The translations under genes were made by a program, and so were the position numbers. Of a DNA stretch of 64,000 nt, positions 25,068 to 33,318 are shown piece by piece (positions within the stretch are counted from its first letter, which is position 1; each line of letters starts with the position of its first letter). Source of the DNA: SIG672 sp045580325 (GTDB taxonomy: Bacteria; Bacillota; Clostridia; Oscillospirales; CAG-272); the NCBI GenBank assembly GCA_045580325.1, contig JAZNNR010000018.1, positions 105,989-169,988 of the forward strand, read 5' to 3'. Under the pieces are notes generated by a model. It had not been told where the DNA came from, did not search any database, and saw only the letters and a list, made by a program, of their open reading frames with translations.

Positions 25068-25123
25068 ATACCGCCTTCCGCGAGATAGGGGAGTGTCAGA
25101 AGCAGTCCTTTGAGTTTTTTCAT
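25055..25123 (-). pseudogene. Duplicated 5' fragment of the M50 gene
   Basis: An ATG at 25121-25123 opens 22 codons. The first 15 (MKKLKGLLLTLPYLA) match the N-terminus of the M50 protein at 24117, with only a few base differences at the DNA level. The reading then runs into the SDR start and stops at 25055. The ATG overlaps the stop of the APH-like gene (ATGA). The fragment marks the ancestral APH-M50 junction and may now act as a short leader frame coupled to the SDR gene. Confidence 0.75.
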
Positions 25124-26022
25124 TTTTTTATATCCTCACATTTTATATTTGTCCCGTTTTTATACCACTTCGGAATAGAATTTTTCATATCGTCGTACCA
25201 AAAAAGAACGTCTTTTGCCTGATTTATCATAGTATTTATCTCGTCCTGTCCGAACGGAATCGCCCACGGAACTGACGAAAGTGTGTTGCTTGAAATATAC
25301 AGCGCGAGCAACTTCCAGAATTCCTCGGGAACATTCCCGTCAAAATATCCGTCTACCATTCCCGATGCGAAATAGGGAGCCGCCTGTGCGCACCACACTA
25401 TACGGTTGAATTCTTCCCACGGATCTCCGAAATCGTAGCGGTCGAAGTCGATTATAATAAGCTTTCCCTTTTCTATCATCATATTTCCGATATGATAATC
25501 TCCGTGCTGAAAGGTCTGAGGTCTGTTTTTAAGCAGGTGTCTGTTTTGATTTATGTAATATATAAACGCTTCTCCGTTCTCGTATTTTATCGGACATTCG
25601 CTATACATTTTGATCTTTCTGTCGATTTTTGCGTTGAAGCGCGCTTCCCAATCGAGCACATCTGTCGGCGCGGGAACAGCGTGTATAGTTTTAAGTATTC
25701 TACCTGCATCAAGACCGTAATTGTACTGCTCGTTTTCTGAAAGACCTTCAATCACTTCTTCGGCATCTTTACCGTCTATCCAAGACTGAACAGTATAAAC
25801 ACCTTCGTCGCACTCTCCAATTTCTATCGGTCTGCACATAGGTACGCCGAGCTCAGCCACGGTCTGCTGCAGACGAAAGATATCCGCACATCTTGCGCTC
25901 TTGTTTTCGGGTGTTATCCTCAAAAGATATTTTGTTCCGTCAGATGTCAAAGCGCAGTATTTTTTATCTCCCGACCAACCTTTTTCGATCGGTGTTTTTG
26001 TTACAAATTCAAGTTTTGCCAC
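25120..26022 (-). CDS. APH / choline-kinase-like phosphotransferase
   Basis: A 300-residue aminoglycoside-phosphotransferase-fold protein. The catalytic loop HGDYHIGNMM lies near residue 195 and the magnesium motif IIDFDRYDFGDP near 213. It phosphorylates a small hydroxylated substrate such as an antibiotic, sugar, choline or a cell-wall precursor; resistance activity is not implied. The frame is open to 26040 (GTG), but GGAG sits seven bases before the GTG at 26022, so that start is preferred. The stop overlaps the ATG of the M50 fragment. Confidence 0.85.
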   Translation of the reverse strand: MAKLEFVTKTPIEKGWSGDKKYCALTSDGTKYLLRITPENKSARCADIFRLQQTVAELGVPMCRPIEIGECDEGVYTVQSWIDGKDAEEVIEGLSENEQYNYGLDAGRILKTIHAVPAPTDVLDWEARFNAKIDRKIKMYSECPIKYENGEAFIYYINQNRHLLKNRPQTFQHGDYHIGNMMIEKGKLIIIDFDRYDFGDPWEEFNRIVWCAQAAPYFASGMVDGYFDGNVPEEFWKLLALYISSNTLSSVPWAIPFGQDEINTMINQAKDVLFWYDDMKNSIPKWYKNGTNIKCEDIKK

Positions 26023-26194
26023 TGTAATATCTCCACACACTTTATTCTATAATATCTCGATCACGCTGTAAAAATATTTTTTATGAAACTCATAGTAATT
26101 CTACCACTTTTTATATGTTTTTTCAATAGATTTTCGCATATTTATTTTCTACTGCCAAAATACCGACAGGGCAAACTTCCTGTCGGTATCGTTT

Positions 26195-26869
26195 TTATAT
26201 TCTCACAAGATTTTCAACCTCGGCGTTTTCGCTGATCTTTGCTTCTCCGCTGTATTCAAGAGTGCCTATCTTACAGCCCTCGCCGATAATAGCGTCTACC
26301 GTGCGAACTGTATCCGCGTGTGTGTTTTCAAGCTCGACCTTGTCTGCTTCTATAAGAGTTGTTTCGAGAATACTGTATTTCTTTCCGAAAAGCTTCCACA
26401 TCTTTCTGCCTGCCTTGACAGTTACGCTACTTCCGCCGATGCTACTAACCTTACTGCTCGAGAAAGAACCCGAATCAAGCTTGATATAAAGTTTTTCCGC
26501 ATTCAAAAGTCCTTCGACGTCTACCGCGCCGTGAATCTCTGCATCTTCGGCTGACATATCGCCGAGTACCCTTAAAGCACCCGCAACCTCTATTTCCTTG
26601 GCAAAAAGAGATTTTTTGATTTTGATAGCTCCCGCGCCCTTAAACATATCGGCTTTCACTTCGCCTTTGGAAGAAAATGCTCCCGAGATCTTTATATCGC
26701 CCTCGCAGTCTATGTTAGCGTGCGCCGATACTGAACCGCTGCCCGAAAGATATTTACACTTAATATCTCCCGCTATACTCGCGCTTCCGCTGCATTTGAC
26801 TTCATTATAGCTGCCGCCTGCAACAGTTCCTGCACCCGCAATATGTACACTGTTCAAATTATTATCCAT
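26195..26869 (-). CDS. Bactofilin-like polymer-forming protein
   Basis: A 224-residue protein made of short repeating strands with alternating Gly, Ala, Val and charged residues (VHIAGAGTVAGGSYNEVKCSG, then similar turns through to the C-terminus). This is the pattern of a right-handed beta-helix as in bactofilins and YhbE/YhbF proteins. It has no signal peptide. Together with the YhbD homologue 24 bp upstream it mirrors the Bacillus yhbDEF arrangement. It probably forms a cytoskeletal or envelope-associated scaffold. Confidence 0.85.
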   Translation of the reverse strand: MDNNLNSVHIAGAGTVAGGSYNEVKCSGSASIAGDIKCKYLSGSGSVSAHANIDCEGDIKISGAFSSKGEVKADMFKGAGAIKIKKSLFAKEIEVAGALRVLGDMSAEDAEIHGAVDVEGLLNAEKLYIKLDSGSFSSSKVSSIGGSSVTVKAGRKMWKLFGKKYSILETTLIEADKVELENTHADTVRTVDAIIGEGCKIGTLEYSGEAKISENAEVENLVRI

Positions 26870-26893
26870 TTTTATTCCCTCACTTTTTTGTTT

Positions 26894-27307
26894 TCAGTTG
26901 TTTTCTTTTTTAGTTATCTCATCTATCACGCAGCGCAGTTTTGCCGTATCTTCCCCGCGCTCCTTGCCGTGTAGGTCGACTATGCAAAGCGACGTGATAT
27001 TTTCAAGCGGAATATTTACCTTTCCGCCCTGCCAAGCGATCTTCAGTACCTGCTCGCCCTTGGCTGACTCCTTCTCCTCAAGCTGTTTTGCTATTTCTTC
27101 AAGCGAAAGACTGTCTTTAAGACCGAGTATCGTTTCTATTCGCCGGCAGATCAGTTCCCTTTCAAAAAAGGTTTCCTGCCCCGTTACCGCCGATTTTTTT
27201 ACAAACCACTCTTCAGGAATAAGTCCCATTCTCTTCCAACGGTAAAGCGCACCGTATGATATACCGTACCGTTCGAGAAGCTCTTTTTTGGAAATAAGAT
27301 CATCCAT
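26894..27307 (-). CDS. yhbD: YhbD-like MerR-type regulator
   Basis: A 137-residue protein with an N-terminal helix-turn-helix (LISKKELLERYGISYGALYR) followed by the WKRMGLIPEEWF wing-like stretch typical of YhbD/DUF4004 proteins, then a short helical region and a small C-terminal domain. It is cotranscribed with the bactofilin-like gene. Its own promoter carries two matching palindromes, so autoregulation is likely (inference). The ATG lies 14 bases after AAAGGAG, slightly far, with a closer weak AAGAGA. Confidence 0.85.
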   Translation of the reverse strand: MDDLISKKELLERYGISYGALYRWKRMGLIPEEWFVKKSAVTGQETFFERELICRRIETILGLKDSLSLEEIAKQLEEKESAKGEQVLKIAWQGGKVNIPLENITSLCIVDLHGKERGEDTAKLRCVIDEITKKENN

Positions 27308-27323
27308 TCTCTTGTTTCTCGCT

Positions 27324-27377
27324 CCTTTCGTAACAATGTTACGAAAGGATTATAGCATAACAATGTTACGTTGTCAA
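27324..27377 (-). promoter_or_regulatory. yhbD promoter with two CGTAAC-ATT-GTTACG operators
   Basis: On the minus strand TTGACA (27372-27377), a 17-bp spacer and TATAAT (27349-27354). The palindrome CGTAAC-ATT-GTTATG (27356-27370) fills the spacer. A perfect 25-bp palindrome with 11-bp arms around the same core (27324-27348) starts just after the -10 box and runs into the ribosome binding site. Confidence 0.8.
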
Positions 27378-27405
27378 TAGTTTTTTTGATTTTTTATAAA
27401 AAAAT

Positions 27406-27432
27406 AAAAGCCCGAATGAAACTCGAGCTTTT
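27406..27432 (-). terminator. Terminator after the small membrane protein gene
   Basis: AAAAGC-CCGA pairs with TCG-GCTTTT. A long T-tract follows on the minus-strand side. Confidence 0.7.
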
Positions 27433-27445
27433 ATCTATCATATAA

Positions 27446-27640
27446 TTACTTGTTTTTAGGCTTTTCGACTAAGTAGCACAAAATCGAAAAAACAAAGAGC
27501 AGAGCTGGTGCGGCAATCGTGAGCGGTTCTTCCATAAACTTCCAGTTAAAAACGTGCACAACGACTACTTCGATCGCGATATAAGTAAAAACCGCAAGTG
27601 CGAAAAGCACACGAAACCATATTTTTTTATTTTCTTTCAT
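27446..27640 (-). CDS. Small two-helix membrane protein
   Basis: A 64-residue protein starting MKENKKIWFRVLF, with two hydrophobic helices (about residues 8-28 and 39-56) and a basic C-terminus EKPKNK. GAGGAG lies nine bases before this ATG; a longer frame to 27670 has no comparable signal. A clear terminator follows. No family is recognised. Confidence 0.6.
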   Translation of the reverse strand: MKENKKIWFRVLFALAVFTYIAIEVVVVHVFNWKFMEEPLTIAAPALLFVFSILCYLVEKPKNK

Positions 27641-27746
27641 TTCATTATACTCCTCTACACCAATATCCACGCCATTATATCACACTTTATTTCGTCATTC
27701 AAGTGTTTATAAAATGTTTTTTCGGTTTTATGGTAAATTTAGTTTA

Positions 27747-29399
27747 TCAGCCCCAGCCGTCGTCGCCCCAGTAGTCGTCGTCCCAAGAGTCGTCGCCCCA
27801 AGAGTCGTCTCCCCAAGAGTCGTCTCCCCAGTTGTCATCGCCCCAAGGATCGTCCGGATAAGCATCTCCGCCGATACCGCCGAGGTCGCCAATACTGCCC
27901 ATTATACCTTCAAATATATCGGGAAGGTCGGAAGAGGCAAGTCCCATTTCTCCGAGAAATTCCTCAAGATTAGATGCGATCTTTTCGATATCCTTTTCCT
28001 TTATCTTGGTTACGTCCTTGATGTTCTTCTTTGCAACTATATTCTTTGCCGAGTCCTTTTCTTCAAGGGTGATCTTGACGTTAAAGCCGTCGATAGTTTT
28101 CTCGCCTATCTTGATCTTACTAAGACCTATTGTGGTCTTGTCGCCCTTTTGCTCAAAAGTACCTCTTATACTAAGATTTCCGATTTCTTCGGGAGTTGTA
28201 ATTTTGAAATAATCCTCTTTTTTGTTGATAGTCAGCTTAAGCAGAGTCATCCACTTTTCGCCGTTGTTCATCTTGATGGCAGACGAATATTCTTTAGAGC
28301 TATTTTCGGATATTTCGTATTTAACTTCAACGACACCGCCACCTATTTCGAGCTTTATACAGTCGCTCTTCTTAAGACCGCCCTTACCGAAATCTATAGT
28401 CAGAATATCCGCCTTTTGTCCCTCTGCTCTTACAGAAAGACCGATTTTAAGAATTTTGGGAGATGTGGCGGGTGTTACAAATTTAACGTAAACCTTGAAT
28501 TTAGGAAGGCTCTCTTCCATATTTTCGATAGCCTCTGACATAGCATCAAGAGCATCCTCGTAATACTTTTCTATATCAAGATCCTTTATCTCACCCTCGG
28601 GTGCTCCCACGAGCGTTGCTGCAATGCCTTCAAAATAGTCAGAATACTCTGTGAGCATATCGCGAAGATCATCGTCGTCGCGAAGCTCTTCATAAAGGTC
28701 TTTTACAACGTTCAAAATAACCTTTTGGTCTATTGTAACAGTTATTGTACGCGCGTGCATAAAATCGTCGCCGACCTTGACCTCGCCATTATCACTTTCG
28801 TACTTTGCGTGCTTTTCAAGCGATTTCACAAGCACCTTCATATAACGCTTATACACCTTTTCTATGTCCTTGGGCATTTCGCTGAGCTTTTCGTCGGTGT
28901 AGATCTCAAGCATTTTTATAAGCTGATCAAAGGTTTCTTCGTCGAGTGAAAACTCGCTATCCGAATCGGGAGCAAATATCGACTTTTTCAGATTTTTTAC
29001 TATATCGTCATAAACGACACCGTATGTACCGCCAAGGATCTTTTTGTTTGTAAGGTACATATAGTCTTCACCAATATAAAGATCTGCGTCAAGCTTTATA
29101 TCGTTAGCCTTTGCGTGAAGATTTTCAAGATAGAGCTCATCTTCTGAAAAATAAAGCTTTCCGCCAAGCTCGACTTTGCCGTTTTCACCTATATCAGCCG
29201 ATGCGTCCACAGTAACAGAGCCCTTGGTAAACACGTCAATAAGGGGCGCGATCTCATCTCTTTCGGCAAGATCCTCCGCCAGATTTTCAAACGAATTTCT
29301 TACAACCGTTTTAGGACTGTTAGCGTATATGCTGATGCCGACAGTAACGCCCGCTATGATAAGCGTCGTCGCAAGAATAATAATAGCAAGTTTTTTCAT
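27747..29399 (-). CDS. Secreted/membrane-anchored protein with WGDDS-repeat tail
   Basis: A 550-residue protein. The N-terminus MKKLAIIILATTLIIAGVTV is a signal peptide or membrane anchor. The body is rich in Lys, Asp and Glu, with alternating strands and helices (for example DIGENGKVELGGKLYFSEDELYLENL), looking like repeated beta-structured lobes of an extracytoplasmic domain. The last 35 residues repeat WGDDS-like units. GGAG precedes the ATG at 29399; the open frame further upstream crosses the promoter. No enzyme motif was seen. It has its own promoter with a large dyad at the start site. Function unknown. Confidence 0.8.
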   Translation of the reverse strand: MKKLAIIILATTLIIAGVTVGISIYANSPKTVVRNSFENLAEDLAERDEIAPLIDVFTKGSVTVDASADIGENGKVELGGKLYFSEDELYLENLHAKANDIKLDADLYIGEDYMYLTNKKILGGTYGVVYDDIVKNLKKSIFAPDSDSEFSLDEETFDQLIKMLEIYTDEKLSEMPKDIEKVYKRYMKVLVKSLEKHAKYESDNGEVKVGDDFMHARTITVTIDQKVILNVVKDLYEELRDDDDLRDMLTEYSDYFEGIAATLVGAPEGEIKDLDIEKYYEDALDAMSEAIENMEESLPKFKVYVKFVTPATSPKILKIGLSVRAEGQKADILTIDFGKGGLKKSDCIKLEIGGGVVEVKYEISENSSKEYSSAIKMNNGEKWMTLLKLTINKKEDYFKITTPEEIGNLSIRGTFEQKGDKTTIGLSKIKIGEKTIDGFNVKITLEEKDSAKNIVAKKNIKDVTKIKEKDIEKIASNLEEFLGEMGLASSDLPDIFEGIMGSIGDLGGIGGDAYPDDPWGDDNWGDDSWGDDSWGDDSWDDDYWGDDGWG

Positions 29400-29415
29400 A
29401 TCTAAATTTCTCCTT

Positions 29416-29483
29416 TCAAATATCATACATACAGTATATGTATTTGATATCATAATTGTAACACAAGAGTGCTTTAAAGTCAA
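29416..29483 (-). promoter_or_regulatory. Promoter and start-site dyad of the WGDDS protein gene
   Basis: TTGACT (29478-29483), 17 bp, TACAAT (29455-29460) on the minus strand. From the expected +1, a 32-bp imperfect dyad (29416-29447) has TCAAATA/TATTTGA outer arms and ACATA/TATGT inner parts. It could be an operator. Confidence 0.65.
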
Positions 29484-29541
29484 TAGATAAGCGGGGCAAT
29501 CATCTCCGACTTAGTGCAAATTTCGACAGTTTTTCGCAAAA

Positions 29542-29590
29542 AAAGAGAATTTTACTCAACACCGTATCGGTATAAAATAAAATTCTCTTA
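29542..29590 (-). terminator. Terminator after the tgt-side small ORF
   Basis: AGAGAATTTTA pairs with TAAAATTCTCT around a GATACGG-containing loop, followed on the minus strand by seven T's. It ends the transcript carrying the ORF at 29609 and probably tgt. Confidence 0.75.
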
Positions 29591-29608
29591 TACTTTGTGA
29601 TCTAACGA

Positions 29609-29806
29609 TCAGAAGTTAAACCCGTAATCGTATTTCCTGCTTTCAGGAAACGGATTTATCAGAACACTGTTCTCTCCTGTCGGCGTTTCGCTTCTTTCGC
29701 GCTCCCTACACGGAAAGTACATCTCTGCGTTTGACCATTGGTCATTACCCGCAGGCTTTTTTATATTCTTTTTCTTTTTGCCGTTGATAAACGAATATTT
29801 GTCCAT
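29609..29806 (-). CDS. Small hypothetical protein downstream of tgt
   Basis: A 65-residue frame beginning MDKYSFINGKKKKN and ending KYDYGFNF. It has a basic first half, with no membrane segment and no known motif. It sits 86 bp after tgt and 19 bp before a strong terminator, which supports a real 3'-terminal gene. The ribosome binding site is weak (GGGA) and the frame could start earlier at 29842. Confidence 0.4.
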   Translation of the reverse strand: MDKYSFINGKKKKNIKKPAGNDQWSNAEMYFPCRERERSETPTGENSVLINPFPESRKYDYGFNF

Positions 29807-29892
29807 TTTATAATTCCCATTTGTATAAAGTTCAGGCGGCAATTATATTGTGTGCAGCACGGACAAATATTATTCGTTTTTTATTTTGTTTT

Positions 29893-31023
29893 TTAAACCC
29901 TTTCGTCAAGCTGGACTACGTATTTTTTGTAAAACTCCTCAAAATTTCCCTCGTCAAGCGCGTCGCGTATTTTTTGCATAAGCTCATTGTAAAAATGGAG
30001 ATTATGAAGCACGCAGAGTCGCATTCCGAGGATCTCATCGACCTTCAAAAGATGGCGGATATATGCTCTCGAATAGCTTCTGCATGCGGGACAGGTACAG
30101 CCTTCGGATATAGGACCGCTGTCCTCCTTGAATTTTTCATTTTTTAGAGTGAGTCTACCCTCCCACGTAAAGAGATTTCCGTGTCGCGCGTTTCTGCTCG
30201 GCATAACGCAGTCAAAGAAGTCAACTCCTCTATGTACCGCCTCGAGAATATTCACAGGCGTTCCCACACCCATAAGATATCTCGGCTTGTCCTTGGGCAT
30301 AAAGGGCTCTACCGCGTCTATCGTTTCATACATAACGCTTGCTTCCTCGCCGACCGCAAGTCCGCCTATTGCGTATCCGGGCAGATCAAATTCGGCGATC
30401 TGCTGCATATGGCGTATTCTCAGGTCAGCATACGTGCTTCCTTGATTTATGCCGAAAAGAAGCTGATTTTTGTTTATCGTGCGCTCGAGAGAGTTAAGAC
30501 GGTCCATCTCATTTTTGCATCTTTCAAGCCAGCGTGTAGTACGGGCAATAGACTGCTCAACGTATTTATATTCGGCAGGATTTTCTATACATTCATCAAA
30601 TGCCATCGCGATAGTAGATGCGAGGTTCGACTGTATGCGCATACTTTCCTCGGGACCCATAAATATACGGGCGCCGTCAAGGTGCGACTGGAAATAAACG
30701 CCCTCTTCCTTTATCCTTCGCAGCTTTGCAAGTGAGAACACCTGAAATCCGCCGCTATCGGTAAGGACAGGCTTATCCCAGTTCATAAATTTTCTTATTC
30801 CGCCTTGACGGTATATAAGCTCATCACCCGGACGAATATGAAGGTGATATGTGTTTGAAAGCTCTACCTGACATTTAACGTCGCGAAGGTCATCTGTCGA
30901 TGCTCCGCCGCGTATTGCCGCGCAGGTTCCTACGTTCATAAATACGGGCGTTTCGATTTCTCCGTGCACGGTCGTCATATGACCGCGGCGCGCTCTGCCC
31001 TCTGTTTTCAGTACAGTAAACAT
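29893..31023 (-). CDS. tgt: tRNA-guanine transglycosylase
   Basis: A 376-residue Tgt that exchanges guanine 34 for preQ1 in queuosine biosynthesis. Motifs are VLTDSGGFQVFSL near residue 88 with the catalytic Asp, FDECIENPA near 140, the GINQGSTYADLR segment near 190, GGLAVGE near 222, MGVGTP and DCVMPSRNARHG near 275 with the second catalytic Asp. The zinc ligands CTCPAC plus the downstream His are present near 310. QueA, which acts in the same pathway, is encoded on the same strand at 44038 but not adjacent. Confidence 0.97.
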   Translation of the reverse strand: MFTVLKTEGRARRGHMTTVHGEIETPVFMNVGTCAAIRGGASTDDLRDVKCQVELSNTYHLHIRPGDELIYRQGGIRKFMNWDKPVLTDSGGFQVFSLAKLRRIKEEGVYFQSHLDGARIFMGPEESMRIQSNLASTIAMAFDECIENPAEYKYVEQSIARTTRWLERCKNEMDRLNSLERTINKNQLLFGINQGSTYADLRIRHMQQIAEFDLPGYAIGGLAVGEEASVMYETIDAVEPFMPKDKPRYLMGVGTPVNILEAVHRGVDFFDCVMPSRNARHGNLFTWEGRLTLKNEKFKEDSGPISEGCTCPACRSYSRAYIRHLLKVDEILGMRLCVLHNLHFYNELMQKIRDALDEGNFEEFYKKYVVQLDERV

Positions 31024-31075
31024 TTTGCTAAATTTCCGTTTCGATTTTGATTATTTCAGTTGTTTTTATGCCTTA

Positions 31076-33064
31076 TCAGCTTATATCTGCGTCTTTTACG
31101 TACTTACTGCCGTTTTCCGCGATAAACTTCTTTCTCTCTGCAAGATTATCTCCGAGCAGAATATCAAGAAGCTCTGCCGTCTCGGCGGCATCCGCCTCGC
31201 ATACTCTGATAAGTCTTCTGCTTGCAGGGTTCATTGTGGTCTTCCACATCATTTCGGGCTCGTTTTCACCAAGTCCCTTTGAACGCTGAAGCGTGTATTT
31301 TGTTTTTTCTTCCTCAAGCTTTCTAATTATCTCAGCCTTTTCCTTTTCGTCATAAGCGAAATATGTTTCATCTTTGGTCGTTATTTCAAAAAGAGGAGAT
31401 TCGGCTATATATATCTTGCCCATTCTGAGAAGCGTGGGAAGAAGTCTGTAAAAGAGGGTCAGCACGAGTGCTCTTATCTGGAAGCCGTCCTCATCGGCAT
31501 CGGTACAGATAATTATCTTGTTCCATTTGAGCATCGAAATGTCAAATCCCGACACTTCCTTGCTCTTGCTCTTGATCTCCGCGCCGCATCCGATAACCTT
31601 GAGAAGATCAACGATGATCTCGTTTTTGAATATCTTATCGTATGTGCTCTTAAGGCAGTTAAGTGTCTTACCGCGAACAGGGATAATAGCCTGAAAGTCC
31701 GCATCTCTGCCGAGCTTACAGGAGGACAGCGCCGAGTCGCCCTCTACTATATAGAGTTCTCTCTTTTCAACGTCCTTCGATCTGCAGCTTACGAATTTTT
31801 CAACTCTGTTAGTAACGTCTGTGTTACCGCTGAGCTTTTTCTTTATATCTAGTTTGGTCGTTTCAGCCGTTTCTCTTGCGCGCTTATTGAGAAGCACCTG
31901 CGAGGAAATTGCTTCGGCATCTACGGGATTTTCTGCAAAATATACTTCAAGAGAGCGCTTGAAGAAATCTGTCATCGCGCTCGCTATAAACTGGTTTGTT
32001 ATAGCCTTTTTTGTCTGGTTAGCATAGCTCGCCTCTGTCGAGAAGCAGTTTGTTACGAGGATAAGGCTGTCCTCAATATCCGAGAAGGTTATCTTGCTCT
32101 CGTTCTTCTTATATTTTCCCGCATCCTTGATATATTTATCAATAGCGAAAACGAATGCGCTTCTCGTTGCCTTATCGGGCGAACCGCCGTGCTCAAGCCA
32201 GCTTGAGTTATGATAATATTCAATATTCTGCGAATAGTTCGAGAAAGCAAACGCCGCTTCCATTTTCAGCTTATATTCGGGAAGGTCTGCTCTGTCGCGT
32301 CCCGAGGTTTCAGAGGTAATGAAATACGGAAGTGTAATAGCCTTTTCGCCCGCGATATTCGCAACGCGCTCTACTATTCCCTTTTCGTAGTAAAAATCTC
32401 TTTCCTCAAAGCCTTTTTCTTTTTCTACGCGAAGTATAAAATGTATTCCCGCGTTTGCAATAGCCTGACGCTCAAGCACGTCGGCATAATGCTCGGGAGA
32501 TATTGCTATTTCTCTGAAAACGTCAAGATCGGGAAGCCATCTGATTATAGTTCCGTGCTTCTTCTCGCCCTTTTTCAGTTCTCTCTTTATAAGCTCGCCG
32601 TTTGGCTCACCCTTTGCAAAATTCATTTCGTAATAGCTATGCCCGTTGTGCGATCTTACGGTCATATAGCTCGAAGCGTACTGTGTAGCGCACGCACCGA
32701 GTCCGTTCGTGCCGAGAGAGTAGCTATACGAAGCGTTTTTGTCGTTATTATCGTATTTTCCGCCCGCATACAGTTCGCAGAAAACGAGTTCCCAATTGTA
32801 ACGTCCTTCACGCTCGTTCCAGTCCATAGGAACGCCTCGTCCCTCGTCCTCTACCTGTATGGAGTGGTCTTTAAACACGGTGGTTATTATTTTATTTCCG
32901 TGCCCCTCGCGCGCCTCGTCGACCGAGTTTGAAAGTATTTCAAAAAATGCGTGCTCGCAGCCGTCAAGTCCGTCCGAGCCGAAAATTACCGCCGGCTTTT
33001 TTCTTACTCTTTCCGAACCTTTAAGAGAGGTTATACTCTGTTCGCCGTATTCTTTCTTTGCCAC
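31076..33064 (-). CDS. Divergent type IIA topoisomerase subunit B (GyrB/ParE-like)
   Basis: A 662-residue ATPase subunit. GHKL features appear as EILSNSVDEAREG near residue 43, VEDEGRGVPMDW near 70 and the LGTNGLGAC segment near 115. TOPRIM has EGDSA near 435 and the acidic DADEDG near 535, where typical subunits have DADVDG followed by AHIR; here it is FQIR. A C-terminal QRSKGLGENEPEMMW is conserved. It belongs to a divergent clade distinct from housekeeping gyrB. GTG start behind AAGGAG. The A-subunit partner is not adjacent, which is unusual for gyrase or topoisomerase IV pairs. Confidence 0.88.
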   Translation of the reverse strand: MAKKEYGEQSITSLKGSERVRKKPAVIFGSDGLDGCEHAFFEILSNSVDEAREGHGNKIITTVFKDHSIQVEDEGRGVPMDWNEREGRYNWELVFCELYAGGKYDNNDKNASYSYSLGTNGLGACATQYASSYMTVRSHNGHSYYEMNFAKGEPNGELIKRELKKGEKKHGTIIRWLPDLDVFREIAISPEHYADVLERQAIANAGIHFILRVEKEKGFEERDFYYEKGIVERVANIAGEKAITLPYFITSETSGRDRADLPEYKLKMEAAFAFSNYSQNIEYYHNSSWLEHGGSPDKATRSAFVFAIDKYIKDAGKYKKNESKITFSDIEDSLILVTNCFSTEASYANQTKKAITNQFIASAMTDFFKRSLEVYFAENPVDAEAISSQVLLNKRARETAETTKLDIKKKLSGNTDVTNRVEKFVSCRSKDVEKRELYIVEGDSALSSCKLGRDADFQAIIPVRGKTLNCLKSTYDKIFKNEIIVDLLKVIGCGAEIKSKSKEVSGFDISMLKWNKIIICTDADEDGFQIRALVLTLFYRLLPTLLRMGKIYIAESPLFEITTKDETYFAYDEKEKAEIIRKLEEEKTKYTLQRSKGLGENEPEMMWKTTMNPASRRLIRVCEADAAETAELLDILLGDNLAERKKFIAENGSKYVKDADIS

Positions 33065-33128
33065 CTGTTTTTTCTCCTTAATATGTTTTTTATATCCTTT
33101 TGATTATATCATTTTTGTCGCAAATTGT

Positions 33129-33318
33129 CAATAGACCGAAGGGACTCTGCCCCTTTGGGGCTTTGCCCCAATCCCCATTCAAGGAACTTTTGAAAAAGTT
33201 CCTTGAAAATCCTCAAAACTTTTCTAAAAGGAAATCATTTCCCTTTTCAGCAAAGTTTTGGAGTTCCCAAAGAACTTTTTTCAAAAAGTTCTTTGGCGGG
33301 TTTCAGGGCAGCGCCCTG
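33129..33318. repeat. Long composite GGGACTCTGCCCC / AACTTTT hairpin repeat
   Basis: In order: GGGACTCTGCCCC, GGGGCTTTGCCCC, GGAACTTTTGAAAAAGTTCC, GGAAATCATTTCC, AAAGAACTTTTTTCAAAAAGTTCTTT and TTCAGGGCAGCGCCCTGAA. It is the longest example of the repeat type. Its last hairpin provides the stop codon and the last residues of TatD. Confidence 0.65.

Noticed and set aside
25120..26022. Aminoglycoside resistance gene
   Set aside because: The APH fold is shared by many kinases; no specific resistance-subfamily features or mobile context support a resistance call.
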